A stretch of DNA of 64,000 nucleotides from Paraflavitalea pollutisoli (GCF_029360705.1 NZ_JARKMX010000008.1:434001-498000), one strand, 5' to 3'; shown: positions 35,134 through 44,791, counted from the first letter of the stretch. Translations and numbers: made by a program. Notes: generated by a model not told the origin, from the sequence alone.

Positions 35134-38100
35134 TTAGAATTTAACATTCAGGTTGAGGCCAAGGCTGCGGGTGGTAGGCAATCCGGGTGATTCAAGACCT
35201 ACCTGGTTGTCGGAACCAAAACCAAAGGTTTCGGGATCGATATTATCCACCCATTTCTTCAACACCAATACATTGTTGGCCACAAAGTCTAGCTTGAGGC
35301 CTTTGATGGGCCATTTGGCAGGGATGAATTTGGTGAAATCATAACCCAGTGACAATTGACGCAGTTTCCAGTATCCGCCGTCGTAGATCACCGATTCTAT
35401 GATCTGTTGCGTACGCAGGTGCTCCCAGTAAGTTTGTACGGGTGATACAGCGTTATTGGGATTACCATTCACATCAACCCCATTGCCTTTCACGCCACCT
35501 TCCCGGCCTTCCAGGGTCCATTGGTGCAGGCCATGACGTACTGCATTGAAGTTGGTGCCAGACAGCATTTTGTTGCCCAGTTTGTAGTCGATGAATACGG
35601 CCAGGTGAATGCCTTTGAAGTTGACGGTGTTCAGGAAGCCACCTACCCATTTGGGGAGCGCACTACCATAAAGTACAAAGTCGCCTGTGCGCAGTGGCAA
35701 ACCGTTCGACTGGAATATGCGTTGTCCTTTGGCATCGCGCGCATACGCGAAGCCTGCAAGCTGTCCGATCTCTTCACCGACTACCTGGCGTGTTTCGCCA
35801 TTGAAAACGTGCGTGCCGGTGGTGATGCGCTCTCCGGGTTTATCGGAAATGATGCTGAGTACCTTGGTAATGTTGTAGGAGGTATTCGCTGTGAATTCCC
35901 AGGTGAAAAAGCGGTTCTTCACCGGTACCAGGTTCAGCATGGCTTCAAAACCATAGTTACGGCTTTTGCCACTGTTGATGGGCGTATTGAAATAACCGGA
36001 AGCATCGGAGATCTGCACGGATACGATCTGGTCACTGGTGATCTTGCGATAAGCGGCTACATCGAGGTTAACGCGATTATTGAACATGCGCAGTTCCAGG
36101 CCAATCTCCGTTTCTGCTACACGGGCGGGGCGCAGGTTGGGATTGGGTAAGGTAGTACCACTGGCGCCATTGCTGATATTGCTGGTGCCTACGGGAACGG
36201 GAACACCATTGGGGTTGTTGATGAAGTTGGCATTCGGGGTATAGAACAGCTGGTCGGCATAGGGAGCCACATCTCCATCACTGCCCACTTCTGCGTAACC
36301 CAGGCGGAGCTTACCAAAATTCAGCCAGGACAAAGTAGGCAGGTGCTCTGAGAATACATAGCTCGCAGACACGGAGGGATACAAAATGCTCCGGTTGGCC
36401 TTCGATAGAGTCGAGAACCAGTCGTTGCGGGCCGTACCTGTCAGGTAGAAGGTCTGCTGCCAGTTGAACTCCAACGATCCATAGAGAGAGTTAACGCCTT
36501 GCTCGATCAGGGTGTACACAGGGTCTTTGCCGCGCCCATTTTGTACGGTATACAGGTCGCGGATGATGAAGTCGGTGACTTGCACATTGTTGATGTCCGA
36601 ACGTTTGCGCATGCGGTTACCACCGGCAGTAACATTGACGCCGAGGTCGCCAAATTCTTTATTCGCATTGACGAGGAAGTCGAGGTTGGTTTCGCGGAAG
36701 CGCCGTGACTCCTGGGTGAATATACCATTCACGAATCCCGGAGGTGCGGCAGCGCGTGATGCCTGACCGGTGGGGAAATTATTAACGTCTTCATCGCGTG
36801 ACCAGTAATCCTGTCCAAATCTTCCCTGCACACTCAACCATTTCAGGATATTGTACTTCAACGCGACGTTGCCGAAGATGCGGTCACGTTTGATATTGTG
36901 GAATTGATGATCGAGTACCCAAAATGGATTGGTACGGTTGGTGAAACGTGACCAGGGATATTCATTACCGGCTGCATTGACCTGGTTGGCATCGAGTACC
37001 GACAGGGGCATCGATGTGGACATAGCCATTAGGGTAGTGGGTATGGAGTTGTCCTGGTTGGCGATATTAGGCGGGTTCTTATTGACCTCGCGGGAATAGT
37101 TGACGTTACCTGTAACAACAAAGTCTTCGGTCAGGTTATAACTAAATCCCAGGTTCATGCTCTTCCGGTTGAAGGAGTTGTTGGGCATGATGCCGGTATT
37201 CTGGGTATTGTTCAGCGAAAGACGCAAACCGCCCTTGTCGCCGCTGGCCTCGAAGGCAACCGTGTTGGCGATGTTTTGTCCATTACGGTAGAATTCCTTG
37301 ATGCGGCTGCCTTGCGCTTCGTAGGGCACGGATAGGTTATTGAACAAGATATGAGTCATGCCGGGGGCAAACTTCTCGCCAAACGACCATTGACCCGATG
37401 TGGGGTTGGCGGCTGTTGGACGCGCCCCATTCTCCCCTTGACCATATTGGTTTTGGTAATCGGTGAAGTCAAGTGGTGTATCGTTGGTATAGTTGAGGTT
37501 GTAGGTTACGCCAATACCTTTGGTCTTACCCCTGGTTTTTGTGGTGATCATGATGACGCCATCTTTGGCACGCGAACCATACAAGGCAGATGCCGGTGCA
37601 CCTTTTAAGATGGTCATACTCTCGATATCATCCGGGTTGATGCTGGCGAGCCCATCACCGCCATCGGACGTGATCCCACCTCCTTTAACACCGTTGGTGT
37701 TCTCGTTAAAGTTGGTATTGTCGACCGGCACGCCATTGACAACGATAAGCGGATTGTTTTGTCCGGATAACGAAGATTGGCCACGTATGCGGATCTTGGA
37801 GCTGCCGCCGGGGCCAGTGCCGAGTGAGGAAATATTGACACCGGCGACTTTACCTTGCAAGGAGTTCATCACATTGCTGGTACGGTTCACACTCAGTTCC
37901 TCCGGTTTTACACTGGTGGCAGAATAGCCCAGGGCTCTCGATTGCTTTTTGATACCGAGCGCTGTTACTACCACTTCTCCCAGGTCTACCTGTTCGGCCA
38001 CGAGGGTGGCATTGACTACACGACGGCCGGCAGCAGCAATTTCCAAAGGCCGGTAGCCTACTGAACTAAACACCAGGGTGGTATTGCCATCGGCAGGGAT

Positions 38101-38304
38101 GGTGTATTTACCGGCACTATCGGTGGTGGTTCCCTGTGAGGTGCCTTTTATGACAACGGAGGCATTGAAAAGTTTTGTACCTTTTTCATCAGACACGGTA
38201 CCAGAAATGGTTTGAGCGTGGGCGGCGGATAGAAAGAAGAAAAGTGCGAAAAGCAGCCACAGTCCCGCAAAGCGGTAGGGCCTGCCGCTGGAGTACTTTT
38301 TCAT
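35134..38304 (-). CDS. SusC/RagA family TonB-linked outer membrane protein
   Basis: 1056 residues. Signal peptide (FALFFFLSAAHAQ), a carboxypeptidase-D-like N-terminal domain (TISGTVSDEKGTKLFNASVVI, shortened: ISGTVSDEKGTKL), a plug (NVMNSLQGKVAGVNI...KIRIRGQSSLSG...PLIVVNGVPVDN) and a TonB-dependent 22-strand barrel ending in LGLNLNVKF with a terminal aromatic residue. It is the first gene of the leftward sugar-acid operon and faces an AraC-type regulator across a 173-bp divergent region. Confidence 0.95.
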   Translation of the reverse strand: MKKYSSGRPYRFAGLWLLFALFFFLSAAHAQTISGTVSDEKGTKLFNASVVIKGTSQGTTTDSAGKYTIPADGNTTLVFSSVGYRPLEIAAAGRRVVNATLVAEQVDLGEVVVTALGIKKQSRALGYSATSVKPEELSVNRTSNVMNSLQGKVAGVNISSLGTGPGGSSKIRIRGQSSLSGQNNPLIVVNGVPVDNTNFNENTNGVKGGGITSDGGDGLASINPDDIESMTILKGAPASALYGSRAKDGVIMITTKTRGKTKGIGVTYNLNYTNDTPLDFTDYQNQYGQGENGARPTAANPTSGQWSFGEKFAPGMTHILFNNLSVPYEAQGSRIKEFYRNGQNIANTVAFEASGDKGGLRLSLNNTQNTGIMPNNSFNRKSMNLGFSYNLTEDFVVTGNVNYSREVNKNPPNIANQDNSIPTTLMAMSTSMPLSVLDANQVNAAGNEYPWSRFTNRTNPFWVLDHQFHNIKRDRIFGNVALKYNILKWLSVQGRFGQDYWSRDEDVNNFPTGQASRAAAPPGFVNGIFTQESRRFRETNLDFLVNANKEFGDLGVNVTAGGNRMRKRSDINNVQVTDFIIRDLYTVQNGRGKDPVYTLIEQGVNSLYGSLEFNWQQTFYLTGTARNDWFSTLSKANRSILYPSVSASYVFSEHLPTLSWLNFGKLRLGYAEVGSDGDVAPYADQLFYTPNANFINNPNGVPVPVGTSNISNGASGTTLPNPNLRPARVAETEIGLELRMFNNRVNLDVAAYRKITSDQIVSVQISDASGYFNTPINSGKSRNYGFEAMLNLVPVKNRFFTWEFTANTSYNITKVLSIISDKPGERITTGTHVFNGETRQVVGEEIGQLAGFAYARDAKGQRIFQSNGLPLRTGDFVLYGSALPKWVGGFLNTVNFKGIHLAVFIDYKLGNKMLSGTNFNAVRHGLHQWTLEGREGGVKGNGVDVNGNPNNAVSPVQTYWEHLRTQQIIESVIYDGGYWKLRQLSLGYDFTKFIPAKWPIKGLKLDFVANNVLVLKKWVDNIDPETFGFGSDNQVGLESPGLPTTRSLGLNLNVKF

Positions 38305-38477
38305 ACCGGCAAGTTGTTTTGGTGAGTTAATCGTTAAGGTGCCAAATTATCGGCTATTCTGGTCAAAAACTTCCAAAATAAAACTCCGTTGAATTTTGTA
38401 CATCGCTCCCAAATAAATTTCCTTTCTTTATCATGGTTCCCGGATAACGATTGATTTCAGCCAACTACTAACGCCAT
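38305..38477. promoter_or_regulatory. Divergent promoter region between SusC and AraC-type genes
   Basis: 173 bp with no gene, AT-richer than its surroundings. It must hold promoters for both directions and the likely binding site of the AraC-type protein. I see no exact TTG-N19-TAnnTTTG pair on either strand, which would suit activator-dependent transcription. Confidence 0.5.
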
Positions 38478-39365
38478 ATGAACCAGTTTGTACTCCAGCA
38501 AGGAAAGTCCCCCGAGTTGCGGTTGTTCCCGCACCTGCTGGAAGTGGGTATCCGGAAGAATGGCGCCATTCAGCTCAATACCTTTTCCGCGACCAAGACC
38601 GAAGCACTTCGCCTTTATTATATCATAGACGGTAAATATGAATGGCGTATCGATCAGCAACCTTACCTGTTTTATCCCGGCGACGTAGCGGTGGTGATGC
38701 CCGGCATTTCCTTTGGAAGCGATAACGGTGTATTGGAGATCGGATCCTTTACCTGGATCCACCTGGGTATTCAGCAATTGGAAAATGGACACATATTGCC
38801 AGGCAAGTGGAGCGGCTTGTCGGAGAATGAGGGTGCGGCCATCGGTAAGATCCTTTCGCTCAACAGCTCACCCGTGTGCACAGGCTTTACCGACGCGGGT
38901 AAAATACTGAAAGGAATACACGCAGAATTGTTTGGGCACGAGATCGGCTACCAGGCACGCATCAACCACCAGGTCGATGAGCTGCTGATACAGGTGACGC
39001 GGCATATGACGAAACAAAGCCACCCGGGGCGCGACTTTCCCAAAACATTCATGCGGCTGGAAGAAGTACTACGGGAAAACCTGTCGCACCAATGGACCGT
39101 GGAGGAGATGGCTGCGTTGGTGGGCATGGGCACCACCCTGTTTACCGAACGGGTAAAAAGTTTCTCGGGCTTCTCCCCTATCAACTACCTGATCAATATT
39201 AGAATTTCGGAAGCCATTAAATTATTGAAGCGGCCCGACATCAGCGTCACCGATATCGCACTCGACACCGGCTTCTATTCATCACAGCATTTTTCCACCA
39301 CATTCAAGAAACTTACCGGCTTCCAGCCCAGTGAGTTCAGAAAAAACCATTTGCGCACCAAATAA
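38478..39365 (+). CDS. AraC family transcriptional regulator with cupin-type sensor
   Basis: 295 residues. An N-terminal AraC-type beta-barrel ligand domain (ALRLYYIIDGKYEWRI, PYLFYPGDVAVVMPG) and a C-terminal double HTH (WTVEEMAALVGMGTTLFTERV and VTDIALDTGFYSSQHFSTTF, each under 22 residues as split) ending in GFQPSEFRK. Divergent from the SusC operon and 10 bp upstream of the kinase gene with which it is surely co-transcribed, so it is the probable regulator of the sugar-acid locus. Confidence 0.9.
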   Translation: MNQFVLQQGKSPELRLFPHLLEVGIRKNGAIQLNTFSATKTEALRLYYIIDGKYEWRIDQQPYLFYPGDVAVVMPGISFGSDNGVLEIGSFTWIHLGIQQLENGHILPGKWSGLSENEGAAIGKILSLNSSPVCTGFTDAGKILKGIHAELFGHEIGYQARINHQVDELLIQVTRHMTKQSHPGRDFPKTFMRLEEVLRENLSHQWTVEEMAALVGMGTTLFTERVKSFSGFSPINYLINIRISEAIKLLKRPDISVTDIALDTGFYSSQHFSTTFKKLTGFQPSEFRKNHLRTK

Positions 39366-39375
39366 TCCCATAGAC

Positions 39376-40932
39376 ATGAAATGCGTAATTACTATAGAAT
39401 TAGGAACCAACGGGATCAGGGTATTTGCCTTTGACCTGCAAGGCCGTGTCATTGCGTCGATGAAAGGCTTCTATCCTACATTTCATGCTGAACCCGACCA
39501 CAGTGAGCAGGATCCTGAACAGATCTTTATTACCACCCTGTATGTATTGAAGAACCTGCTCAATGAACATATTCATCCCAAGAAGCTGAAGGTATATTGT
39601 ATTTGCTTTAGTGCAGCGATGCACAGTTTGCTGGCGGTGGATAAGAATGGTAATCCGCTGGGTAATGCCATTACCTGGAGTGATAACCGTGCCAAGCAGG
39701 AAGCCCTGGACCTGCGTGCTTCTGCGTTGGGTAAGAAGTTGTATGCGGCTACCGGCACACCCATCCATCCGATGAGTCCTTTGCTGAAGATCGCGTGGAT
39801 CAGGAGCCGTGATGCAGAGCGCTTCAAATTGACCAGCAAATTCCTGTCGATCAAGAGTTATATCATTCATCAGTTGACCGGCGAATACCTCATGGATTAC
39901 AGTATTGCCTCGGCTACCGGTCTATTGAATATCCATACGGTGACCTGGGAGGCCGATGCCTTGAAATATGCGGGAATTACATCCGCCAAATTGCCCGGTC
40001 TGGCGCCGGTGTTGGCGACGGCTGGCAAGTTGAAAAAAGCCTACCAGCAGTCGTTGGGACTCGCTGCTGATACCAAAGTATTGATCGGCTCCAGTGATGG
40101 TTGCCTGGCCACCCTGGGCGATGGTGTGAAAGAAGGCAATGCGACGATCACCATCGAAGATAGCGGAGCTGTGCGGGTGATGGGGCCAACCGTATTACAG
40201 GACGATCAGATGCGCTTCTTCAATTACCTGCTGACAGAGGGTTGTTATGTGTCTGGTGGACCCACCAACAATGGCGGCAATATCTTCGACTGGTTTGCCC
40301 GGCAGTTTGGAGAGTTTTCCAATCCCTTCGATATCGAGCACAGCATGCAGCAACTGATCGAGGAAGCGGCCAAGGTGCCCGCAGGTTCGGATGGGCTGCT
40401 GTTCCTACCCTACCTGTTGGGCGAAAGAGCGCCTATCTGGAATGCGAATGCGCGGGGTGCCTATTTCGGACTCCATATCAAGCATGAGCGGCGGCATGTA
40501 GTGCGTGCCACCATTGAAGGGATCCTGTACGAGATCTATAGCATCGGCCGGTCGCTGGCCGAGCAACGGAATATCAAAAGTTTGTCGGTGAACGGCAGCT
40601 TTGGTACCCTGCCCTTTTGTACGCAAATGATAGCTGATATGTTTAACCGGCCGGTACGCCTGCGGCAGCAATCACACAGTGTGAGTTATGGCGCCTGGTT
40701 GCTGAGTGCCACGGAGATGGGGCTGTATCCGTCGCTGGATGTCGCCGCCCGTACGGTGGAGTTGCCCGATGTGTACAAGCCAGATAAGAAACGTCATGCC
40801 GTGTATGCAGACTACTTCGGCATCTTTGAAAAGCTCAGCCATAAACTGTTTGACGAATTTGAAGCGATCGGCAAACTGCAACAAAAGCATGCTGTGATGG
40901 AAATGCCGGTGAAACAGAAGATCAAGTTATAG
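39376..40932 (+). CDS. FGGY family carbohydrate kinase, gluconokinase-like
   Basis: 518 residues from the ATG at 39376 (10 bp after the regulator's stop; an upstream alternative would overlap that gene). FGGY kinase with the substrate-side segment MHSLLAVDKNGNPLG...TWSDNRA, close to the Bacillus-type gluconokinase pattern, catalytic aspartate in IGSSDGCLATLGDG, and the ATP-side LSVNGSFG. The usual N-terminal phosphate-loop Asp (IDIGTT) is Glu here (IELGTN). Predicted to phosphorylate gluconate or a related sugar acid or ketose, using the acid imported by the GntP symporter encoded in the divergent operon. Confidence 0.88.
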   Translation: MKCVITIELGTNGIRVFAFDLQGRVIASMKGFYPTFHAEPDHSEQDPEQIFITTLYVLKNLLNEHIHPKKLKVYCICFSAAMHSLLAVDKNGNPLGNAITWSDNRAKQEALDLRASALGKKLYAATGTPIHPMSPLLKIAWIRSRDAERFKLTSKFLSIKSYIIHQLTGEYLMDYSIASATGLLNIHTVTWEADALKYAGITSAKLPGLAPVLATAGKLKKAYQQSLGLAADTKVLIGSSDGCLATLGDGVKEGNATITIEDSGAVRVMGPTVLQDDQMRFFNYLLTEGCYVSGGPTNNGGNIFDWFARQFGEFSNPFDIEHSMQQLIEEAAKVPAGSDGLLFLPYLLGERAPIWNANARGAYFGLHIKHERRHVVRATIEGILYEIYSIGRSLAEQRNIKSLSVNGSFGTLPFCTQMIADMFNRPVRLRQQSHSVSYGAWLLSATEMGLYPSLDVAARTVELPDVYKPDKKRHAVYADYFGIFEKLSHKLFDEFEAIGKLQQKHAVMEMPVKQKIKL

Positions 40933-40987
40933 GCGGATGCCTGATCATGAACGACGATTTGCCTGTTTATTAAAACAAACCTGCGAT

Positions 40988-41911
40988 ATGAAAAAACACA
41001 TTGTCACCTGGGGATTGTTGCTTTCCTGCCTCGTGTTGCGGGCACAACAGATAACGCCTACTGCCGATCAGATCAAGGCCCTTACGCCGGAGTGGAAAGG
41101 CGAGCGCAGCGCGGATGGGCGGCCACGCGTATCCGATAAACTACTCGAACGCCTCAAGGGCATCCACCTCGAAGAAGCCTGGGGCATCTTGCGGAACAAG
41201 GGATACATGAACCAGTTTGAAGGTGACTGGATGGTCATTCATCCCGACTCGGTGATGACGGGCAGGGCGGTGACCGCTCAGTACATGCCCCTTCGGCCTG
41301 ATGCCGATAAACTGATCAAAGACAAGGGCAAGGCAGAAGGACGGATCGGTGCCCCCAATAGCTGGCCCATCGATGTGCTGAAGAACGGTGATATCTATGT
41401 AGCCGATAGTTATGGTAAGATCGTGGATGGTACACTCATCGGCGATAACCTGGGCAATGCGATCTATGCCAAGTCGGCCCGTGGCGTCATCTTCTATGGC
41501 TCTGTACGTGATGTGGAAGGGCTCGAAGAGATCAAAGGTTTCAATGGATGGATCAAAGGATACGATCCTTCCTATATACAACAAATGATGTTGAGCGGCA
41601 TCAATCTGCCCATTCGCATGGGGCGTGCCACGGTATTGCCGGGCGATGCCATACTGGCCAAGAAAGGCGGTGTGGTGTTTATTCCGGCACACCTGCTGGA
41701 GGAAGTGGTACTCAATGCCGAATTTATCTCCCTGCGGGATGCGTTTGGTCATCAGCGGTTGCGGGAAGGAAAATATACGCCCGGACAGATCGACACGCAA
41801 TGGACCGACGAGATCAAAAAAGACTTTTTGCAATGGCTGGATGCCAATCCCGATAAACTTCCGATGACCAGGCAGGAACTGGATCAGTTCATGAAACAAC
41901 GTACCTGGTAA
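40988..41911 (+). CDS. Exported RraA/HMG-aldolase-like protein, copy 1
   Basis: 307 residues from the ATG at 40988, which begins a Sec signal peptide (VTWGLLLSCLVLRAQ). The rest is an RraA-like fold with IGDNLGNAIYAK and the D-x20-R-D motif at D153 and R174-D175, seen in metal-dependent RraA-fold aldolases such as 4-hydroxy-4-methyl-2-oxoglutarate aldolase. Such enzymes cleave 4-hydroxy-2-oxo acids to pyruvate plus an aldehyde or decarboxylate oxaloacetate. A signal peptide is unexpected for this family. The next gene is a Tat-signal enolase-superfamily enzyme, and the pair recurs at 44892-47244. Copy 2 is clearly homologous along its whole length. Confidence 0.85.
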   Translation: MKKHIVTWGLLLSCLVLRAQQITPTADQIKALTPEWKGERSADGRPRVSDKLLERLKGIHLEEAWGILRNKGYMNQFEGDWMVIHPDSVMTGRAVTAQYMPLRPDADKLIKDKGKAEGRIGAPNSWPIDVLKNGDIYVADSYGKIVDGTLIGDNLGNAIYAKSARGVIFYGSVRDVEGLEEIKGFNGWIKGYDPSYIQQMMLSGINLPIRMGRATVLPGDAILAKKGGVVFIPAHLLEEVVLNAEFISLRDAFGHQRLREGKYTPGQIDTQWTDEIKKDFLQWLDANPDKLPMTRQELDQFMKQRTW

Positions 41912-41967
41912 TGAGACAGGCGATCGCCTGTGGTACCAAACATTTAAACCAACTTAAATTATCTGCT

Positions 41968-43476
41968 ATGACACCATCACAACAGTATCTCCAAAAACTG
42001 GGGCTTACCGATCCTGCGCCCATTGAACATATTGAACCTGCAGCTGCTGCTGTAGCTTCGGACAATTTCAACAACAGTCGCAGAAACTTTCTCAGGCATT
42101 CTACCCTGGGGGGAATTGCCTTGGGGGCGGCGACTGCCTTATTGCCCATCGAGGATATTGTGGCCCAGAGTACGCAGAAGGTCAACCGTTTCTCCAACCC
42201 TTCTGACCTGAAAATAACCGACCTGCGTTATTGTGTGACCACTGTATTGGGGCGGACGGCCATCATCCGTATCGATACCAACCAGGGGATCTACGGTTTG
42301 GGGGAAGTCCGTGACGGCGCCGATGAGCGGTACGCGCTCATGCTCAAAAGCCGCCTGCTGGGCGAGAATCCCTGCAATGTAGAAATGCTGTTCAAGAAGA
42401 TCCGGCAGTTTGGCGGACAATCACGGCAAGCCGGCGGTGTTTGCGGCGTAGAAATGGCGCTGTGGGATCTGTGTGGCAAAGCGTACAATGTGCCAGCCTG
42501 GCAATTGCTGGGAGGCCGCTACCGCGACAAGATCAGGTTGTATGCCGATACGCCCGAAGCGGGTTCGCCGGAGGAGCAAAAAAAACTGATCCAATACCGG
42601 TTGAAAGAACAAGGCTATACCTGGTTGAAAATGGATGTGTCGATCAACGAACTCAAGGATAAGCCAGGTACCCTGGTCAATGCCGATCAATGGCGCAATG
42701 CGCAGGGCAACCTGGCACAATGGGGCGACATGAGGAATTCCATGTCGTACGCCAATACCCTGCATCCAATGACGCAGATACAGATCACGGACAAGGGGCT
42801 GGCCGAACTGGCGGCGGTAGTCGAGAATGTACGCAGCATGGTAGGCTATGACACGCCGATCTCTTCCGATCACTACGGTCACTTCGACCTGAATAACGGG
42901 ATACGGCTGGGGCGTGCGCTGGAGAAATACCGCCTGGCCTGGCTGGAAGACATCGTATCCTGGGAACTGACCGATCAATGGCGCACCCTGAGCGATGCCC
43001 TGGAAACTCCTTGTCTTACCGGCGAAGATATTTATCTGCTGAAGTACTTCAAACCATTGATTGACAAGCGCGCCGTCGATATCGTACATCCCGACCTGGC
43101 CTCTTCGGGTGGCTTGCTGGAGACCAAACGCATTGGTGATTATGCGGAGGAAAATGGCATTGCCATGGCGATGCACCAGGCCGGTACGCCCATCTCTTTT
43201 ATGGCGAGCGTACATTGCGCGGCGGCTACGCAAAACTTCCTTTCACTGGAGCACCACTCCATCGACCTGCCCTGGTGGGAAGACCTCGTGAAAACAACCG
43301 ATGGACGGAAACTGATTACCAAGGGATTTGCCAACCTGCCATTGACGGCCCCGGGATTGGGCATTGAACTGAATGACGAGGTGGTGAAGCAACACCTGCA
43401 TGCCAGCGATAAATCGTACTTCGCCCCTACGCCGCAGTGGAATGATGTGCGTTCGCATGACCGGATCTGGAGTTAG
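41968..43476 (+). CDS. Tat-exported enolase-superfamily (mandelate racemase-like) enzyme, copy 1
   Basis: 502 residues from the ATG at 41968; upstream codons to 41911 are rejected. A long n-region leads to a twin-arginine signal, NSRRNFLRHSTLGG, with a hydrophobic segment and cleavage near VAQ. Mature part is a mandelate racemase/muconate lactonizing fold: K221-x-D223 (WLKMD), metal ligands D301, E327 (WLEDIV) and E353 (TGEDIY), and catalytic-side H403 (MAMHQAG). This set suits acid-sugar dehydration giving a 2-keto-3-deoxy acid. It pairs with the RraA-like gene 56 bp upstream. Substrate unknown. Confidence 0.88.
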   Translation: MTPSQQYLQKLGLTDPAPIEHIEPAAAAVASDNFNNSRRNFLRHSTLGGIALGAATALLPIEDIVAQSTQKVNRFSNPSDLKITDLRYCVTTVLGRTAIIRIDTNQGIYGLGEVRDGADERYALMLKSRLLGENPCNVEMLFKKIRQFGGQSRQAGGVCGVEMALWDLCGKAYNVPAWQLLGGRYRDKIRLYADTPEAGSPEEQKKLIQYRLKEQGYTWLKMDVSINELKDKPGTLVNADQWRNAQGNLAQWGDMRNSMSYANTLHPMTQIQITDKGLAELAAVVENVRSMVGYDTPISSDHYGHFDLNNGIRLGRALEKYRLAWLEDIVSWELTDQWRTLSDALETPCLTGEDIYLLKYFKPLIDKRAVDIVHPDLASSGGLLETKRIGDYAEENGIAMAMHQAGTPISFMASVHCAAATQNFLSLEHHSIDLPWWEDLVKTTDGRKLITKGFANLPLTAPGLGIELNDEVVKQHLHASDKSYFAPTPQWNDVRSHDRIWS

Positions 43477-43478
43477 GG

Positions 43479-43549
43479 AGGCAAGGCAATCCTCCCGCAA
43501 TCCTGCGGGACGTCGGCACAGGCTCCGGCAACCAGGCACCAAGGCAGTA
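43479..43549. repeat. AGGCA-type 8-bp repeat array, site 1
   Basis: Directly after the copy-1 enolase-type stop. AGGCA starts at 43479 and 43484; a phased block follows with (C/A)GGCA at 43526, 43534 and 43542, each 8 bp apart. A short hairpin (TCCCGCA/TGCGGGA) lies between the two parts. It is the most decayed of three related arrays. Confidence 0.6.
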
Positions 43550-43639
43550 GAATGGCGGTGGATGATGAGAACTGAGCGTGCCGGGTCGCGTTGGTTGCCG
43601 GTATGTACACAACCATTTCAATTACAAACCTACTTTCTC

Positions 43640-44791
43640 ATGAAGCGATCGACTTTGTTCTATGGTCTGTCGGCCCTATTTCTGATCATTTATATAGTAT
43701 TGGCCCTACAGCAACGGCACGAGTGGGGTGGCTGGATACTGCTGCTCTTCTTCGTGAGTCTGGCCATGGCTTTCCGGCAACACAAGCTGTTGAAGGGTTT
43801 ATCCTATACGCTGATGGTGATGGCTGTGGTGAGTCTGGCCATGTATTATCCCTGGCATTTCAAGACGGTGGGCGACTTTAAGCTATCGGGCCTCATCATT
43901 CCTCTATTGCAGATCATCATGTTTGGCATGGGCACGGAGCTTAGTCTGAAAGATTTTGCCAATGTGCTAAGGATGCCGAAGGGCATCATAGTGGGCGTTG
44001 TTTGTCACTATGTGATCATGCCCGGTGTGGGCTTCTCGCTGGCCAAAGCATTCAACTTCCCGCCGGAAATCGCTGCAGGTATCATCCTGGTGGGATGTTG
44101 CCCCAGTGGCCTTGCCTCCAATGTGATGTGTTACCTGGCGAAGGGCAACCTGGCGTTGTCGGTGTCTGTTACGACCATCTCGACGATGGTGGCACCGTTC
44201 CTGACGCCCTTGCTCATGCGGTTGCTGGGTGGCAGTTTTGTCGACATCGATTTCTGGGGGATGGTCTGGGACATTACCAAGATCGTGATCATTCCTACGG
44301 CGGCTGGTCTGGCTTTTCACTACCTCGTACATGGCAAATTCAAATGGCTCGATAAGGCGATGCCGTTGGTCTCGATGGGCGGCATTGCGGTGATCCTGAC
44401 AATCATCACAGCCGCCGGGCGTGATAACCTGGTGAAGGTCGGGGCGCTCTTGCTCATCGCTACCATCTTGCACAATGTACTGGGATATATCATGGGCTAC
44501 TGGTCGGCCCGGCTCATGCGCTTTCATGAGCGGGATTGCCGCACCATTGCGCTGGAGGTGGGCATGCAAAACGCGGGTCTGGCTTCCGGGTTGGCCCTGG
44601 CCATGGGCAAACTGACGACGGCTGGATTGGCACCTGCCATCTTCGGCCCGGTCATGAATATTACCGGTTCGTCGCTGGCCAGCTGGTGGCACAATCATCC
44701 GCCGGAGGGGGATGAGGCAACCAGGCAGCAGGGCACAGAGGCAACGAGTGAAATAGGCATCGAGGCAAAAAGGCACCTAGGCAACGAGTAA
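43640..44791 (+). CDS. Bile acid:sodium symporter (BASS/SBF) family carrier
   Basis: 383 residues from the ATG at 43640, which begins the first helix (LFYGLSALFLIIYIVLAL); the frame back to 43400 is non-coding upstream sequence. About 10 TM helices, with the family landmarks MFGMGTELSLKDF, GIILVGCCPSGLASNVMCYL and VGMQNAGLASGLAL. BASS carriers import organic acids with Na+, including pyruvate in plant members. The gene lies between two exported enolase/RraA modules, so its cargo may be their product. The last 25 residues (EATRQQGT, EATSEIGI, EAKRHLGN, E) are translated from the 8-bp repeat and are foreign to the family. Confidence 0.88.
   Translation: MKRSTLFYGLSALFLIIYIVLALQQRHEWGGWILLLFFVSLAMAFRQHKLLKGLSYTLMVMAVVSLAMYYPWHFKTVGDFKLSGLIIPLLQIIMFGMGTELSLKDFANVLRMPKGIIVGVVCHYVIMPGVGFSLAKAFNFPPEIAAGIILVGCCPSGLASNVMCYLAKGNLALSVSVTTISTMVAPFLTPLLMRLLGGSFVDIDFWGMVWDITKIVIIPTAAGLAFHYLVHGKFKWLDKAMPLVSMGGIAVILTIITAAGRDNLVKVGALLLIATILHNVLGYIMGYWSARLMRFHERDCRTIALEVGMQNAGLASGLALAMGKLTTAGLAPAIFGPVMNITGSSLASWWHNHPPEGDEATRQQGTEATSEIGIEAKRHLGNE

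Noticed and set aside
38305-38477. sigma-70-like TTGACC box before SusC
   Set aside because: A TTGACC-like hexamer is visible on the minus strand, but this phylum uses a different consensus and the spacing to the nearest -7-like sequence is wrong.
43400-43640. 80-codon extension of the BASS-type carrier
   Set aside because: It overlaps the preceding enolase gene and the repeat array and is Arg-rich; the first helix begins at 43640.
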